Origin: Aquibium oceanicum
GTDB lineage: Bacteria; Pseudomonadota; Alphaproteobacteria; Rhizobiales; Rhizobiaceae
Length of the DNA: 64,000 nt
Direction of reading: 5' to 3'
NCBI RefSeq assembly: GCF_001889605.1
Contig: NZ_CP018171.1
Location: forward strand, 186,001-250,000
The position numbers and the translations under genes are program-made. Below are positions 20,262 to 28,995 of the stretch, piece after piece. Within the stretch, counting starts at the first letter, position 1. Every line of letters begins with the position of its first letter. The notes under the pieces are model-generated. The model saw nothing but the letters and a program-made list of their open reading frames with translations, searched no databases and was not told where the DNA came from.

Positions 20262-21329
20262 CTACTTGATCTGGTCCATCGTGTAATAGCCGCTGTCGAT
20301 CAGCACCTTTTCCCAGTTGCTGGCATCGACCGAGACCGGCTCGAGCAGGTAGGACGGCACGACCTTCACGCCGTTGTCGTAGGTCTTGGTGTCGTTGATC
20401 TCCGGCTCGCTGCCCTGGAGCAGCGCGTCGACCATGCCGACGGTGACGCGGGCGAGTTCGCGCGTGTCCTTGAACACGGTCGAGTACTGCTCGCCGGCAA
20501 GTATGGACTTCACCGAGGGCACCTCGGCGTCCTGGCCCGTCACGATCGGCATCTTCATGTCGCCCGAGCCGTAGCCCACGCCCTTCAGCGCCGACAGGAT
20601 GCCGATCGACAGACCGTCATAGGGCGACAGCACGCCGTGCACCTGCTTGTCGGTGTAGTTGGCCGACAGGAGGTTCTCCATGCGGGCCTGCGCCACCGCG
20701 CCGTCCCAGCGCAGCGTGCCGACCTTGTCCATGCCGGTCTGGCCGGACACGATGCTGATCTTGCCGGAATCGATCATCGGCTGCAGCACGCTCATGGCGC
20801 CGTTGTAGAAGAAGAAGGCGTTGTTGTCGTCGGGCGAGCCGCCGAACAGCTCGACGTTCCAGGTTTCGACGTCGGGGAATCGCTCCTCAAGCCCGGCCAC
20901 CAGCGAGTTCGCCTGCTGCACACCGACCTTGAAGTTGTCGAAGGTCGCATAGTAGTCGACATTGCCGCTGTCGCGGATCAGGCGGTCGTAGGCGATGACC
21001 TTGATGCCCGATGCGGCGGCGTTTTCCAGCGCGTTCGACAGCGTCGTGCCGTCGATGGCTGCGATCACCAGCACATCGACGCCCTTGGTGATCATGTTCT
21101 CGATCTGGTTGAGCTGGTTCGGGATGTCGTCCTCGGCATATTGCAGGTCGGTCTCGTAGCCCGCGGCCTTGAACTGCTCGACCATCGAGTTGCCGTCCGA
21201 AATCCAGCGCGCCGAGGACTTGGTCGGCATGGCGATGCCGATGGTGCCCTTGTCCTGCGCGAAGGACGGAACGGTGAATCCGGCCGCGAGCAACGCGCCC
21301 GCTGCCAGCGCGACGTTCAAAAATCTCAT
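20262..21329 (-). CDS. chvE: Periplasmic sugar-binding protein ChvE
   Basis: 355-residue periplasmic binding protein with a signal peptide ([18 protein letters not shown], cleavage after SFAQ). The mature start [21 protein letters not shown], then [17 protein letters not shown] and [14 protein letters not shown], are characteristic of ChvE. ChvE binds aldoses such as galactose and arabinose and in Agrobacterium also presents sugars to VirA for virulence induction; no VirA is visible here, so I assign only uptake and possibly chemotaxis. It is the first gene of the seven-gene operon and starts after GGAGGAAG. The length matches the Agrobacterium protein closely. Confidence 0.95.
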   Translation of the reverse strand: MRFLNVALAAGALLAAGFTVPSFAQDKGTIGIAMPTKSSARWISDGNSMVEQFKAAGYETDLQYAEDDIPNQLNQIENMITKGVDVLVIAAIDGTTLSNALENAAASGIKVIAYDRLIRDSGNVDYYATFDNFKVGVQQANSLVAGLEERFPDVETWNVELFGGSPDDNNAFFFYNGAMSVLQPMIDSGKISIVSGQTGMDKVGTLRWDGAVAQARMENLLSANYTDKQVHGVLSPYDGLSIGILSALKGVGYGSGDMKMPIVTGQDAEVPSVKSILAGEQYSTVFKDTRELARVTVGMVDALLQGSEPEINDTKTYDNGVKVVPSYLLEPVSVDASNWEKVLIDSGYYTMDQIK

Positions 21330-21510
21330 TGCACTTCCTCCCTTGGAAATCGGCCCGGGGCAGAACCCGAAACCGTCGATAGGTTGCACGAGGATAGGCG
21401 GGCATTGGTCCCGGCCAGCCTCCTCCCTCGGTCGCCGGGAGCGGGATGCCTTCGCGCCTCGCCCTGCAGCGGGCGGACTCGTGGACCCGCCGAGCCATGA
21501 TCGTCAAATG

Positions 21511-21549
21511 CAATTGTGCATGGTAGTCATACCACAATTGTTATAATTG
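21511..21549. promoter_or_regulatory. Nested palindromes in the chvE-gbpR control region
   Basis: Between divergent chvE and gbpR, CAATTGTG (21511-21518) and CACAATTG (21533-21540) form an inverted repeat, inside which TGGTA (21521-21525) and TACCA (21530-21534) form a second one. A third, CAATTGTTATAATTG (21535-21549), includes TATAAT (21542-21547), only 16 bases before the gbpR ATG. The layout suits a LysR regulator controlling both directions. Confidence 0.65.
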
Positions 21550-21562
21550 TTCGGAGGTCCCA

Positions 21563-22585
21563 ATGCCCGAGCGCCACACGCTTGGCATCATACCGCGGCG
21601 GGACGAACTCGCCCGCAAGGGTCTCCGGCTCGCGCATCTGCGACTGATCTGCGCCCTGAAGGAGACCGGCCAGATGGGCGCCGCCGCGGCACAGCTCGGC
21701 GTCTCCCAGCCCGCCGCCTCGCGCATGGCCGCCGAGATGGAGGCGATCGTCGGCGTTCCCCTGCACACCCGCCACGCACGCGGGGTGGTGCTCACCCCCT
21801 ATGGCGAGCGGCTCGCGATGCGGGCAGAGATGACGCTGCAAGGCCTCGACGATACGGCGCGTGAACTGACCGAACTGGAACGGGGCAACGAAGGCACCGT
21901 CTCGATCGGCGCGGTGACGGGCGCCGCGCTCGATCTCGTCTTGCCGATCATCAAGCGCGCCCGCGTCACCCGTCCGAACATTTCGGTGACGGTCTCGGTG
22001 GACACCAGCGACCGGCTGGCCGAGAGCCTGCTCGCCTCGCGCATCGACTTCTTTATCGGACGGCTCCTGGGAGACGTCGACCCTGCCCGGTTCTCGCTGA
22101 TCGAGATCGGCCCGGAACCGCTCGCTATGATCGCCCGCAGCGGCCATCCGCTGACCCGCCGCCCGTCGGTGACGCTCGAGGACAGCGTGGTCTACGACTG
22201 GGTGCTGCAGGCGAGCGGCAACCTGATGCGGCGGACCGTGGAAGGCCATCTCATGGCGCGGCAGGTGCCGCTGCCGCGCAAGGTCCTCAGCACGTCCTCG
22301 CTGATGCTGACGCTGGCATACATCAGCCAGTCCAACGCCGTCTCGGTGGTGGCGAAGGCGGTGGCCAACTTCTACAGCAGGGAGGACGGGCTCGACGGTC
22401 GCATCGTGGTCCTGCCGCTGGACACCGTGATCGAGGTGCCGGCCTATTCCCTCATCACGCATGCAGAGCGTCCGCTTTCGCCCGCCTCGGAGGTCCTTTT
22501 CGAGATGGTGCGCGATGCGGTGGTTGCCAGCCAGGGCGACGAGGATAGCCGCGGAAGGGGCGTTTACAAAAATGATATAGTATGA
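21563..22585 (+). CDS. gbpR: LysR-family regulator GbpR
   Basis: 340-residue LysR-type regulator. The N-terminal helix-turn-helix includes LRLICALKETGQMGAAAAQLGVSQPAASRMAAEME, followed by a co-inducer domain with TVSIGAVTGAALDLVLP and RIDFFIGRLLGD. Its N-terminal extension (RHTLGIIPRRDELARKG) and location divergent from chvE match GbpR, the galactose-binding-protein regulator of Agrobacterium, which activates chvE in response to sugars. The start has GGAGG seven bases upstream. Its stop codon lies within an AT-rich palindrome at the head of the next transport operon. Confidence 0.9.
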   Translation: MPERHTLGIIPRRDELARKGLRLAHLRLICALKETGQMGAAAAQLGVSQPAASRMAAEMEAIVGVPLHTRHARGVVLTPYGERLAMRAEMTLQGLDDTARELTELERGNEGTVSIGAVTGAALDLVLPIIKRARVTRPNISVTVSVDTSDRLAESLLASRIDFFIGRLLGDVDPARFSLIEIGPEPLAMIARSGHPLTRRPSVTLEDSVVYDWVLQASGNLMRRTVEGHLMARQVPLPRKVLSTSSLMLTLAYISQSNAVSVVAKAVANFYSREDGLDGRIVVLPLDTVIEVPAYSLITHAERPLSPASEVLFEMVRDAVVASQGDEDSRGRGVYKNDIV

Positions 22586-22589
22586 TTTT
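22569..22589. promoter_or_regulatory. AT-rich 21-base imperfect palindrome before the Galf-type ABC operon
   Basis: The segment reads as arms AAAATnATA and TATnATTTT around a central A (16 of 20 positions symmetric). It overlaps the gbpR stop codon and ends 43 bases before the binding-protein ATG at 22633. It contains a TATAGT hexamer. Its AT content contrasts sharply with the flanking GC-rich DNA, so it is a good operator/promoter candidate; the regulator is not known. Confidence 0.5.
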
Positions 22590-22632
22590 TTGGCTGCGGG
22601 CTCTTGCCCACTCAGTTCAAGGGAGGAATGAA

Positions 22633-23595
22633 ATGCTTCGCAGCAAAGCACTATTCGGCGCGGGCGTACTCGCGTCTCTGACCATCATGACGTCCGGCGC
22701 CCTGGCGCAGACGATCGGGTTTTCGCAGATCGGTTCCGAATCCGGATGGCGCGCCGCCGAGACCACGCTGACGCGTCAGCAGGCCGAGGAACGCGGCATC
22801 GACCTGAAGTTCGCCGACGCCCAGCAGAAGCAGGAGAACCAGATCAAGGCCCTGCGCTCCTTCATCGCCCAGGGCGTCGACGCGATCCTGCTCGCCCCGG
22901 TCGTCGCGACCGGCTGGGACTCCGTGCTCGAGGAAGCCAAGGAAGCGGAAATCCCGGTTGTCCTGCTCGACCGCATGGTGGATTCGTCCAAGGACCTTTA
23001 CCTGACCGCCGTCGGTTCCGACCTGGTGCATGAGGGCGAGGTCGCGGGCCAGTGGCTGGTCGACACCGTCGGCGACGAGCAGTGCAACGTCGTCGAGTTG
23101 CAGGGCACGACCGGATCCTCTCCGGCCATCGATCGCAAGACCGGCTTCGAGAACGCCATCAAGGGCCACGACAACATCAAGATCACCCGCAGCCAGACCG
23201 GCGACTTCACCCGCACCAAGGGCAAGGAAGTCATGGAGAGCTTCCTCAAGGCCGAAGGCGGCGGTGGCGACATCTGCGCGCTCTACGCCCACAATGACGA
23301 CATGGCGGTCGGCGCGATCCAGGCGATCAAGGAAGCCGGACTGAAGCCCGGCGAAGACATCCTCGTCGTCTCGATCGACGCCGTGCCGGACATCTTCAAG
23401 GCCATGGCCGCCGGCGAGGCGAACGCCACGGTGGAGCTGACGCCGAACATGGCCGGTCCTGCCTTCGATGCGCTTGCCGCGTACATGAAGGACGGCACCA
23501 TGCCGGAGAAGTTCATCCAGACGGAATCGAAGCTCTACACCCAGGCGGACGATCCGCAGGGCGAGTACGATCGCCGCAAGGATCTCGGCTACTGA
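22633..23595 (+). CDS. ytfQ: Sugar-binding protein of galactofuranose-type ABC transporter (YtfQ-like)
   Basis: 320-residue periplasmic binding protein with signal peptide (cleavage after GALAQ). TIGFSQIGSESGWRAAETTL, FADAQQKQENQIKALRSFIAQ, LLDRMVDSS and the C-terminal SKLYTQADDPQGEYDRRKD match the YtfQ family, which in E. coli binds galactofuranose and galactopyranose. The ATG at 22633 is preceded by GGGAGGAA. It heads a plus-strand operon with the ATPase and two permeases. Substrate assignment rests on family similarity plus the galactose-related neighbours. Confidence 0.9.
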   Translation: MLRSKALFGAGVLASLTIMTSGALAQTIGFSQIGSESGWRAAETTLTRQQAEERGIDLKFADAQQKQENQIKALRSFIAQGVDAILLAPVVATGWDSVLEEAKEAEIPVVLLDRMVDSSKDLYLTAVGSDLVHEGEVAGQWLVDTVGDEQCNVVELQGTTGSSPAIDRKTGFENAIKGHDNIKITRSQTGDFTRTKGKEVMESFLKAEGGGGDICALYAHNDDMAVGAIQAIKEAGLKPGEDILVVSIDAVPDIFKAMAAGEANATVELTPNMAGPAFDALAAYMKDGTMPEKFIQTESKLYTQADDPQGEYDRRKDLGY

Positions 23596-23609
23596 TATCG
23601 AATGGGAGA

Positions 23610-23634
23610 GGCGGCCGGGAAACCGGCCGCCTTT
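23610..23634 (+). terminator. Intra-operon stem-loop after the binding-protein gene
   Basis: GGCGGCCGG (23610-23618), loop GAAA, then CCGGCCGCC (23623-23631) followed by TTT. A perfect 9-base stem with a tetraloop and only a short T run. It probably stabilises the binding-protein message or partly terminates, so that the binding protein is made in excess over the ATPase and permeases downstream. Confidence 0.7.
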
Positions 23635-23704
23635 CGGCTCGTCTGGACTCCGGACGTCCCGTGTAGGACGTTCGCCGGGCGAGGGGGAGGAACCAGTCGA
23701 AAGG

Positions 23705-25231
23705 ATGGACGCCGTGGCCGTCAGCCCGCCGCTTCTGTGCGCCGAGGCCGTTTCCAAGTCGTTTCCCGGGACGATCGCGCTCGATGGCGTGGACTTCACG
23801 CTTCTAGCCGGGGAAGTGCATGCCCTCCTGGGCGAGAACGGAGCGGGCAAGTCGACGCTGATCAAGTGCTTGACCGGCGCCTACCGGCGTGACGCGGGCG
23901 ACATCCGCCTCGAAGGGCGGTCGATCGATCCCCGCAACACGTTGGATGCCCAGCGCCACGGGATCGGCACGGTCTACCAGGAGGTGAACCTGCTACCGAA
24001 GATGTCGGTGGCGGAAAACCTCTTCCTCGGGCACCAGCCGATGCGCTTTGGCATGGTCTCGGGCCGCCGCATGAACCGGCAGGCCAGGGAGACTCTGGCG
24101 CAGTACGGCATGTCTATCGACGTCTCGCGAAGCCTCGACAGCTATTCGGTGGCCGTGCAGCAGGTCGTCGCGATCGCGCGGGCCGTCATGCTCTCCGGCA
24201 AGGTGCTGGTGCTCGACGAACCGACCGCCAGCCTCGATTCCCACGAGGTGCACATGCTCTTCGACATCGTGCGATCGCTGAAGGAGCGTGGTCTCGGGAT
24301 CGTCTTCATCTCGCATTTTCTCGACCAGGTCTTCGAGGTGTCGGACCGCATCACCGTGCTGCGCAACGGCCGGCTCGTCGGCACCAGGCCGACCGCCGAT
24401 CTCGACCGCGTCGAACTGGTCAACATGATGCTGGGACGCGACCTCGAGGGCGAGACGCGAACCACCGGCCGCAAGGACCTGCCGACCGCAGAGCCGCGGC
24501 TCGCGTTCCGCGGCTTCGGCCGCAAGGGCCGCATCACGCCGTTCGACCTGGAAATCAGGCCCGGCGAGGTCGTCGGCATGGCCGGACTCCTCGGTTCGGG
24601 AAGGACCGAGACGGCGGAGACGCTGTTCGGTCTCACGCCGCACGACACTGGCACGGCCGAGCAGGACGGCAAGCCGCTGCGGCTCGCATCGCCGCGCGAT
24701 GCGATCGCCGCTGGCTTCGGCTTCAGCCCCGAGGACCGCAAGAGCGACGGCATCATCGCCGATTTGAGCGTGCGCGAAAACATCGCCTTGGCGCTCCAGG
24801 CCCGCATGGGCTGGGCGCGGCGGCTGCCGCTGCGCCAGCAATACGCCATGGCAGAGGATTTTATCCGCCGCCTCGACATTCGCACCCCCGACGCGGACAA
24901 GCCGGTCGGGCTTCTCTCGGGCGGCAACCAGCAGAAGGTGATGCTGGCGCGCTGGCTGGCGACAAATCCCGTCTTCCTCATCCTCGACGAACCGACGCGT
25001 GGCATCGATGTCGGCGCGCATGCCGAGATCATCCGGCTGATTGAGGAGCTCTGCGCGGAGGGAATGTCGCTGCTCGTCATCTCCTCGGAACTCGACGAAC
25101 TGGTCGCCTACAGTCACCGCGTGGTGGTCGTGCGCGATCGCCAGCACGTCGCCGAACTGGTCGGCGAGGACATCACGACCGGCAACATGGTGGAAGCGAT
25201 CGCGGCTTCCGAGGTGGAGGACGCCGCTTGA
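23705..25231 (+). CDS. ytfR: Sugar ABC transporter ATPase (YtfR-like, double cassette)
   Basis: 508-residue double-cassette ATPase. The N-terminal cassette has [12 protein letters not shown], the signature-region SYSVAVQQVVAIARAV and Walker B VLVLDEPTASLDSHEV. The C-terminal cassette has [31 protein letters not shown] and [16 protein letters not shown]. It supplies energy for import by the two permeases that follow. A GGGGGAGGAACC stretch precedes the ATG at 23705. The stop overlaps the first permease start. Confidence 0.93.
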   Translation: MDAVAVSPPLLCAEAVSKSFPGTIALDGVDFTLLAGEVHALLGENGAGKSTLIKCLTGAYRRDAGDIRLEGRSIDPRNTLDAQRHGIGTVYQEVNLLPKMSVAENLFLGHQPMRFGMVSGRRMNRQARETLAQYGMSIDVSRSLDSYSVAVQQVVAIARAVMLSGKVLVLDEPTASLDSHEVHMLFDIVRSLKERGLGIVFISHFLDQVFEVSDRITVLRNGRLVGTRPTADLDRVELVNMMLGRDLEGETRTTGRKDLPTAEPRLAFRGFGRKGRITPFDLEIRPGEVVGMAGLLGSGRTETAETLFGLTPHDTGTAEQDGKPLRLASPRDAIAAGFGFSPEDRKSDGIIADLSVRENIALALQARMGWARRLPLRQQYAMAEDFIRRLDIRTPDADKPVGLLSGGNQQKVMLARWLATNPVFLILDEPTRGIDVGAHAEIIRLIEELCAEGMSLLVISSELDELVAYSHRVVVVRDRQHVAELVGEDITTGNMVEAIAASEVEDAA

Positions 25232-26253
25232 CCGGTTTGGCTCGATTCCTGCGCCGCATTGCGCCCCAGCTCCTGACGCTGGCAGCGGTGATCGGCCTCA
25301 TCGCGCTGGTCTTCCCGGGCTTCTTCCAGATCAGCCTCGCCAACGGGCGCCTTTTCGGCAGCCCGATCGACATTTTGAACCGCGGCGCGCCGGTGGCGCT
25401 GCTGGCGATCGGCATGACGCTGGTGATTGCGACCAGGGGCATCGACCTTTCGGTCGGCGCGGTGATGGCGATCTGCGGCGCGGTCTCCGCCTGGGGCATC
25501 ACCGAAGGCTACGGTCTTGCCGCGACGCTCGCCATGGCGCTGGCCGCCGGGCTTCTATGCGGCCTCTGGAACGGCTTCCTCGTGGCGGTCCTGCGCATCC
25601 AGCCGATCGTCGCGACGCTGATCCTGATGGTTGCCGGGCGCGGTATCGCGCAGCTCATCACCGAAGGCGCGATCCTCACCTTCAACGACGAGAGCCTGAT
25701 CTTCTTCGGGTCCGGTTCGATCTTCGCCGTGCCGACGCCGGTCGTGATCTGGATCGTCACGGGGCTGCTGGTGGCCTTCGTCGTGCGCCGCAGCGCACTC
25801 GGCATGCTGATAGAGGCGATCGGCATCAACCTTCGGGCATCGGCGCTCGCCGGCGTCAACGCGCGGGTGCTGCTCATCGCCGTCTACATGACGTCGGGGC
25901 TGTGCGCCGCGCTCGCCGGGATCATCGCCGCCGCCGACATCCGGGGCGCCGACGCAAACAATGCCGGCCTGTGGCTAGAGCTCGACGCCATCCTCGCCGT
26001 CGTCGTCGGCGGCAATTCGCTGCTCGGCGGCCGCTTTTCCCTCTGCGCCTCGCTCATCGGCGCCATGATAATCCAGGCCATGAACACCGGCATCCTGCTG
26101 TCGGGCTTCCCGCCCGAATTCAACCTCGTCATCAAGGCGGCGATCATCCTGGTGATCCTCGTCCTGCAATCGCCGCGGGCGCACACGACCATGGTTTTCT
26201 TCCGGCGCGCGCCGCGCGAGGAGCCCGCCCAGACCCGGACGGTGCCGCAATGA
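25228..26253 (+). CDS. ytfT: Sugar ABC transporter permease 1 (YtfT-like)
   Basis: 341-residue permease with about ten helices. ILNRGAPVALLAIGMTLVIA, GIDLSVGAVMAICGAVSAW, IQPIVATLILMVAGRGIAQL and LAVVVGGNSLLGGRFSLCAS are standard for the YtfT/RbsC class. It starts with TTG at 25228, overlapping the ATPase stop in a TTGA arrangement, so translation is coupled. It forms a heterodimer with the next gene product. Confidence 0.92.
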   Translation: MTGLARFLRRIAPQLLTLAAVIGLIALVFPGFFQISLANGRLFGSPIDILNRGAPVALLAIGMTLVIATRGIDLSVGAVMAICGAVSAWGITEGYGLAATLAMALAAGLLCGLWNGFLVAVLRIQPIVATLILMVAGRGIAQLITEGAILTFNDESLIFFGSGSIFAVPTPVVIWIVTGLLVAFVVRRSALGMLIEAIGINLRASALAGVNARVLLIAVYMTSGLCAALAGIIAAADIRGADANNAGLWLELDAILAVVVGGNSLLGGRFSLCASLIGAMIIQAMNTGILLSGFPPEFNLVIKAAIILVILVLQSPRAHTTMVFFRRAPREEPAQTRTVPQ

Positions 26254-27230
26254 ACGCGCGTCTTCTGCCCCTCACCGCCACGGTGGTGATCTTTATCGCT
26301 GCCTACGCAGTCTGCTATTCGCAGTACCCCAACATGCTTTCGACCCGCGTGATCGGCAACCTGCTCACCGACAACGCCTTTCTCGGCATCGCCGCCGTCG
26401 GCATGACCTTCGTCATCCTGTCAGGCGGCATCGATCTCTCGATCGGCTCCGTGATCGCCTTTTCCGGCGTCTTCATCGCCGTGCTTCTGCGCGACACCGG
26501 GCTGCATCCGATCCCGGTCTTCATCGCGCTTCTGGCGGTCACGACACTCTTCGGGGCCAGCATGGGGGCGATCATCCATTTCCTGGAGATGCCACCCTTC
26601 ATCGTCACGCTCGCCGGCATGTTCCTCGCGCGCGGCATGGCCTACGTGCTGACGATCGATTCCGTTCCGATCACGCACGCGTTCTTCGATCAGTTGCAGG
26701 GCTTCTATTGGCTGATGCCTGGCAAGGGGCGGCTGACATTTATCGGCGGCCTGATGCTCGTCACCTTCATGGCCGGCATCGTCCTGGCGCACCGGACGCG
26801 TTTCGGTGCGAACGTCTATGCGCTTGGCGGCGGCGTGCAGACCGCGCGGCTGATGGGCGTGCCCGTCGCCCAGACGACGATGGCAATCTACGCGCTGTCT
26901 GGATTCTTTGCCGGACTCGCGGGAATCGTGTTTGCGATCTACACTTCGGCGGGCTACTCGCTGGCCACGGTCGGCGTCGAGCTCGATGCGATCGCAGCCG
27001 TCGTCATCGGAGGAACGCTTCTGACGGGCGGCAGCGGTTTCGTGGCGGGAACGCTGATCGGGGTACTGATCATGGGCCTCATCCAGACCTACATCGTCTT
27101 CGACGGCTCGCTGTCGAGCTGGTGGACGAAGATCGTGATCGGATTGCTGCTCTTTGCCTTCATCCTTCTGCAGAAGGGTCTGGTCCTTGTGACCAATCGA
27201 GAGAGGACGACACCGCATCATGCACGTTGA
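26250..27230 (+). CDS. yjfF: Sugar ABC transporter permease 2 (YjfF-like)
   Basis: 326-residue permease, partner of the preceding one. It has TDNAFLGIAAVGMTFVILSG, GIDLSIGSVIAFSGVF, MPPFIVTLAGMFLARGMAYV and IAAVVIGGTLLTGGSGFVAG. The ATG overlaps the stop of permease 1 by four bases. Two non-identical permeases plus one double-cassette ATPase is the arrangement of the E. coli galactofuranose importer. Nine bases separate it from the GntR gene, implying one transcript. Confidence 0.92.
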   Translation: MNARLLPLTATVVIFIAAYAVCYSQYPNMLSTRVIGNLLTDNAFLGIAAVGMTFVILSGGIDLSIGSVIAFSGVFIAVLLRDTGLHPIPVFIALLAVTTLFGASMGAIIHFLEMPPFIVTLAGMFLARGMAYVLTIDSVPITHAFFDQLQGFYWLMPGKGRLTFIGGLMLVTFMAGIVLAHRTRFGANVYALGGGVQTARLMGVPVAQTTMAIYALSGFFAGLAGIVFAIYTSAGYSLATVGVELDAIAAVVIGGTLLTGGSGFVAGTLIGVLIMGLIQTYIVFDGSLSSWWTKIVIGLLLFAFILLQKGLVLVTNRERTTPHHAR

Positions 27231-27239
27231 GACAAACCC

Positions 27240-27971
27240 GTGCTGAAGTCAGCCATCTCGGGCCAGTTCGTCAGGAACAGCCACTCCCACGTGGTGAACG
27301 AGCTCGGGAAGTCCATCGTCAGCGGCGCCTACAAGCCGGGCACCGTGCTGCCGGGCGACGCCGAACTGGCCGCACGTTTCGACGTGTCGCGCACCGTCCT
27401 GCGGGAGGCGATGAAGACGCTGACGGCCAAGGGGCTTGTCGTCCCAAAGGCCCGCATCGGAACGCGCGTGACGCAGCGCACCACCTGGAACCTGTTCGAT
27501 GCCGACGTGCTCAACTGGCACCTCGACAGCGGCGTCGACCGCACCTTCCTCAATCACCTGTCGGAAATGCGCCTGGCGTTCGAGCCGTTCGCAGCGAGGC
27601 TGGCCTGCGTCAAGGCCTCGCGGCCGGAGGTCGACGCCCTCTACGCGTGCGCGGAGGCGATGCTGCGGGCCGATTCCGTCGAGACCTTCGCGCTCGCCGA
27701 CCTCGAGTTCCACATCGCCCTGCTCGACGCGTCCCGCAATCCCTTCATGTATTCGGTCGGAAACCTAATCGAGGCGGCCCTGGTGACCAGTTTCCGGATG
27801 AGTTCGCCCTTCGGACAGCCGGACCGGCACATGAAAAGCGCCGAGAATCACCGCCTGATCGTCGACGCCATCAGCAGCGGCGATGCCGACGCCGCGGCGA
27901 AGGCGGTGGAAGTGGTTATCGTGGAAGGCAGGGAGCGGGTCGGCGCGACGGTTTCGGCCGCATCGGTTTAG
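27240..27971 (+). CDS. FadR/FCD-type GntR regulator (DgoR-like)
   Basis: 243-residue GntR-family regulator. The winged helix occupies about residues 15-80 (NELGKSIVSGAYKPGTVLPG, ELAARFDVSRTVLREAMKTL, AKGLVVPKARIGTRV). The FCD ligand domain follows with the metal-binding histidines in LEFHIALLDASRNPF and AENHRLIVDAI. The WNLFDADVLNWHL linker is typical of sugar-acid regulators such as DgoR. It starts with GTG at 27240 with no strong ribosome site, nine bases after the permease stop. Located between a galactose-type transporter and 2-dehydro-3-deoxygalactonokinase, it probably responds to galactonate or its product. Confidence 0.88.
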   Translation: MLKSAISGQFVRNSHSHVVNELGKSIVSGAYKPGTVLPGDAELAARFDVSRTVLREAMKTLTAKGLVVPKARIGTRVTQRTTWNLFDADVLNWHLDSGVDRTFLNHLSEMRLAFEPFAARLACVKASRPEVDALYACAEAMLRADSVETFALADLEFHIALLDASRNPFMYSVGNLIEAALVTSFRMSSPFGQPDRHMKSAENHRLIVDAISSGDADAAAKAVEVVIVEGRERVGATVSAASV

Positions 27972-28031
27972 ACACATGCGGTGGAGGGACCGCGGCGCCT
28001 GCCAATCTCCGCGGCGCGTTCGGGGCGAGCG

Positions 28032-28964
28032 ATGACATCTCAATCATCTTCCGAAACCTTCGTGGCCGCCGTCGACTGGGGCACCACCAGCCTTCGCGTC
28101 TGGCTCCTCGACGATACCGGCGAGGTCCTCTCCGAAACCCGCTCCGACCAGGGGATGGCGAAGCTGTCGCGTGGCGAATTCGGCGCAGTGCTGGAACGGG
28201 AGCTCGCCGCCCTCAAGGCACCTGACGACCTGCCGGCGATGATCTGCGGCATGGCGGGCGCGCGGCAGGGCTGGCAGGAAGTTCCCTATCTCGACGTGCC
28301 GGTGGCGGCGGACGCGATCTTGCAGGCGGCCACGCCTATCGAGGTAGGGCGGCCGGTCTGGATCGTGCCGGGCCTCTGCCAGCGCGCGCCGGCCGCCGAC
28401 GTCATGCGCGGCGAGGAGACGCAGATCGCCGGCGCGGTCGCCCGCTTCGATGGCGGCGACTCGCTGTTGTGCCTGCCAGGCACGCATTCCAAATGGGTGC
28501 GGGTGAAGGATGCTGCGGTGACCGGCTTCCGGACCTTCCTGACGGGCGAAATGTTCTCGCTTCTATGCGACCACTCGATCCTGCGCCACTCGGTCGGCTC
28601 CTCGCGGCGGACGGACGGGCAGAACCCGGTCTTCCGCGAGCGCCTGCGCGCGGTTCTCGAAAACCCCGCCGCGTTGCCGTCCAGCCTGTTCGCGATCCGC
28701 GCGGAAGGCCTGCTCGGCGACTTTCCGCCGGACGATGCCGCCGCCGCGCTGTCGGGCCTGCTGATCGGCGCCGAGATCGCCGGGACCCGCGAGCAGTTCG
28801 CGGGTGCGGGCACCGAAGTCATCCTCATCGCCTCGGGCGCCCTGGCAGACCTCTACGCGGTTGCGCTGGAGGAGGCGGGGATGTCCGCGACCGTCATCGA
28901 CGCCGAGATCGCGGTGCGCGCAGCCCTGTTCGAGGCCGCGCGGTTTAAGCTCCGGGGAAATTGA
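28032..28964 (+). CDS. dgoK: 2-dehydro-3-deoxygalactonokinase
   Basis: 310-residue kinase of the DgoK family in the ASKHA superfamily. The N-terminal phosphate loop is AVDWGTTSLRVWLLD, followed by GMAGARQGWQEVPYLDVP, MRGEETQIAGA, LLCLPGTHSKWVRV and FLTGEMFSLLCDHSILR, all diagnostic. Predicted reaction: 2-keto-3-deoxy-D-galactonate + ATP to its 6-phosphate in the De Ley-Doudoroff route. The usual aldolase partner (DgoA) and a dedicated galactonate dehydratase are not in this window. The start ATG at 28032 gives the normal length. Confidence 0.92.
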   Translation: MTSQSSSETFVAAVDWGTTSLRVWLLDDTGEVLSETRSDQGMAKLSRGEFGAVLERELAALKAPDDLPAMICGMAGARQGWQEVPYLDVPVAADAILQAATPIEVGRPVWIVPGLCQRAPAADVMRGEETQIAGAVARFDGGDSLLCLPGTHSKWVRVKDAAVTGFRTFLTGEMFSLLCDHSILRHSVGSSRRTDGQNPVFRERLRAVLENPAALPSSLFAIRAEGLLGDFPPDDAAAALSGLLIGAEIAGTREQFAGAGTEVILIASGALADLYAVALEEAGMSATVIDAEIAVRAALFEAARFKLRGN

Positions 28965-28995
28965 TCCCCCGGAACTTCAGAACGATCGCGGCGGA

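Noticed and set aside
20262-21329. Evidence for a Ti/Ri virulence region because of ChvE
   Set aside because: ChvE is chromosomal and widespread; no vir genes or T-DNA borders are seen.
21521-21534. Sixth TGGT-N3-ACCA operator at the chvE-gbpR region
   Set aside because: The arms TGGTA/TACCA are separated by four bases, so the TGGT and ACCA halves are six apart instead of three; it fits the nested LysR-type palindromes better.
26708-28225. 505-codon plus-strand frame covering permease, GntR and DgoK genes in another frame
   Set aside because: Out of frame with three recognisable genes and Arg-rich.
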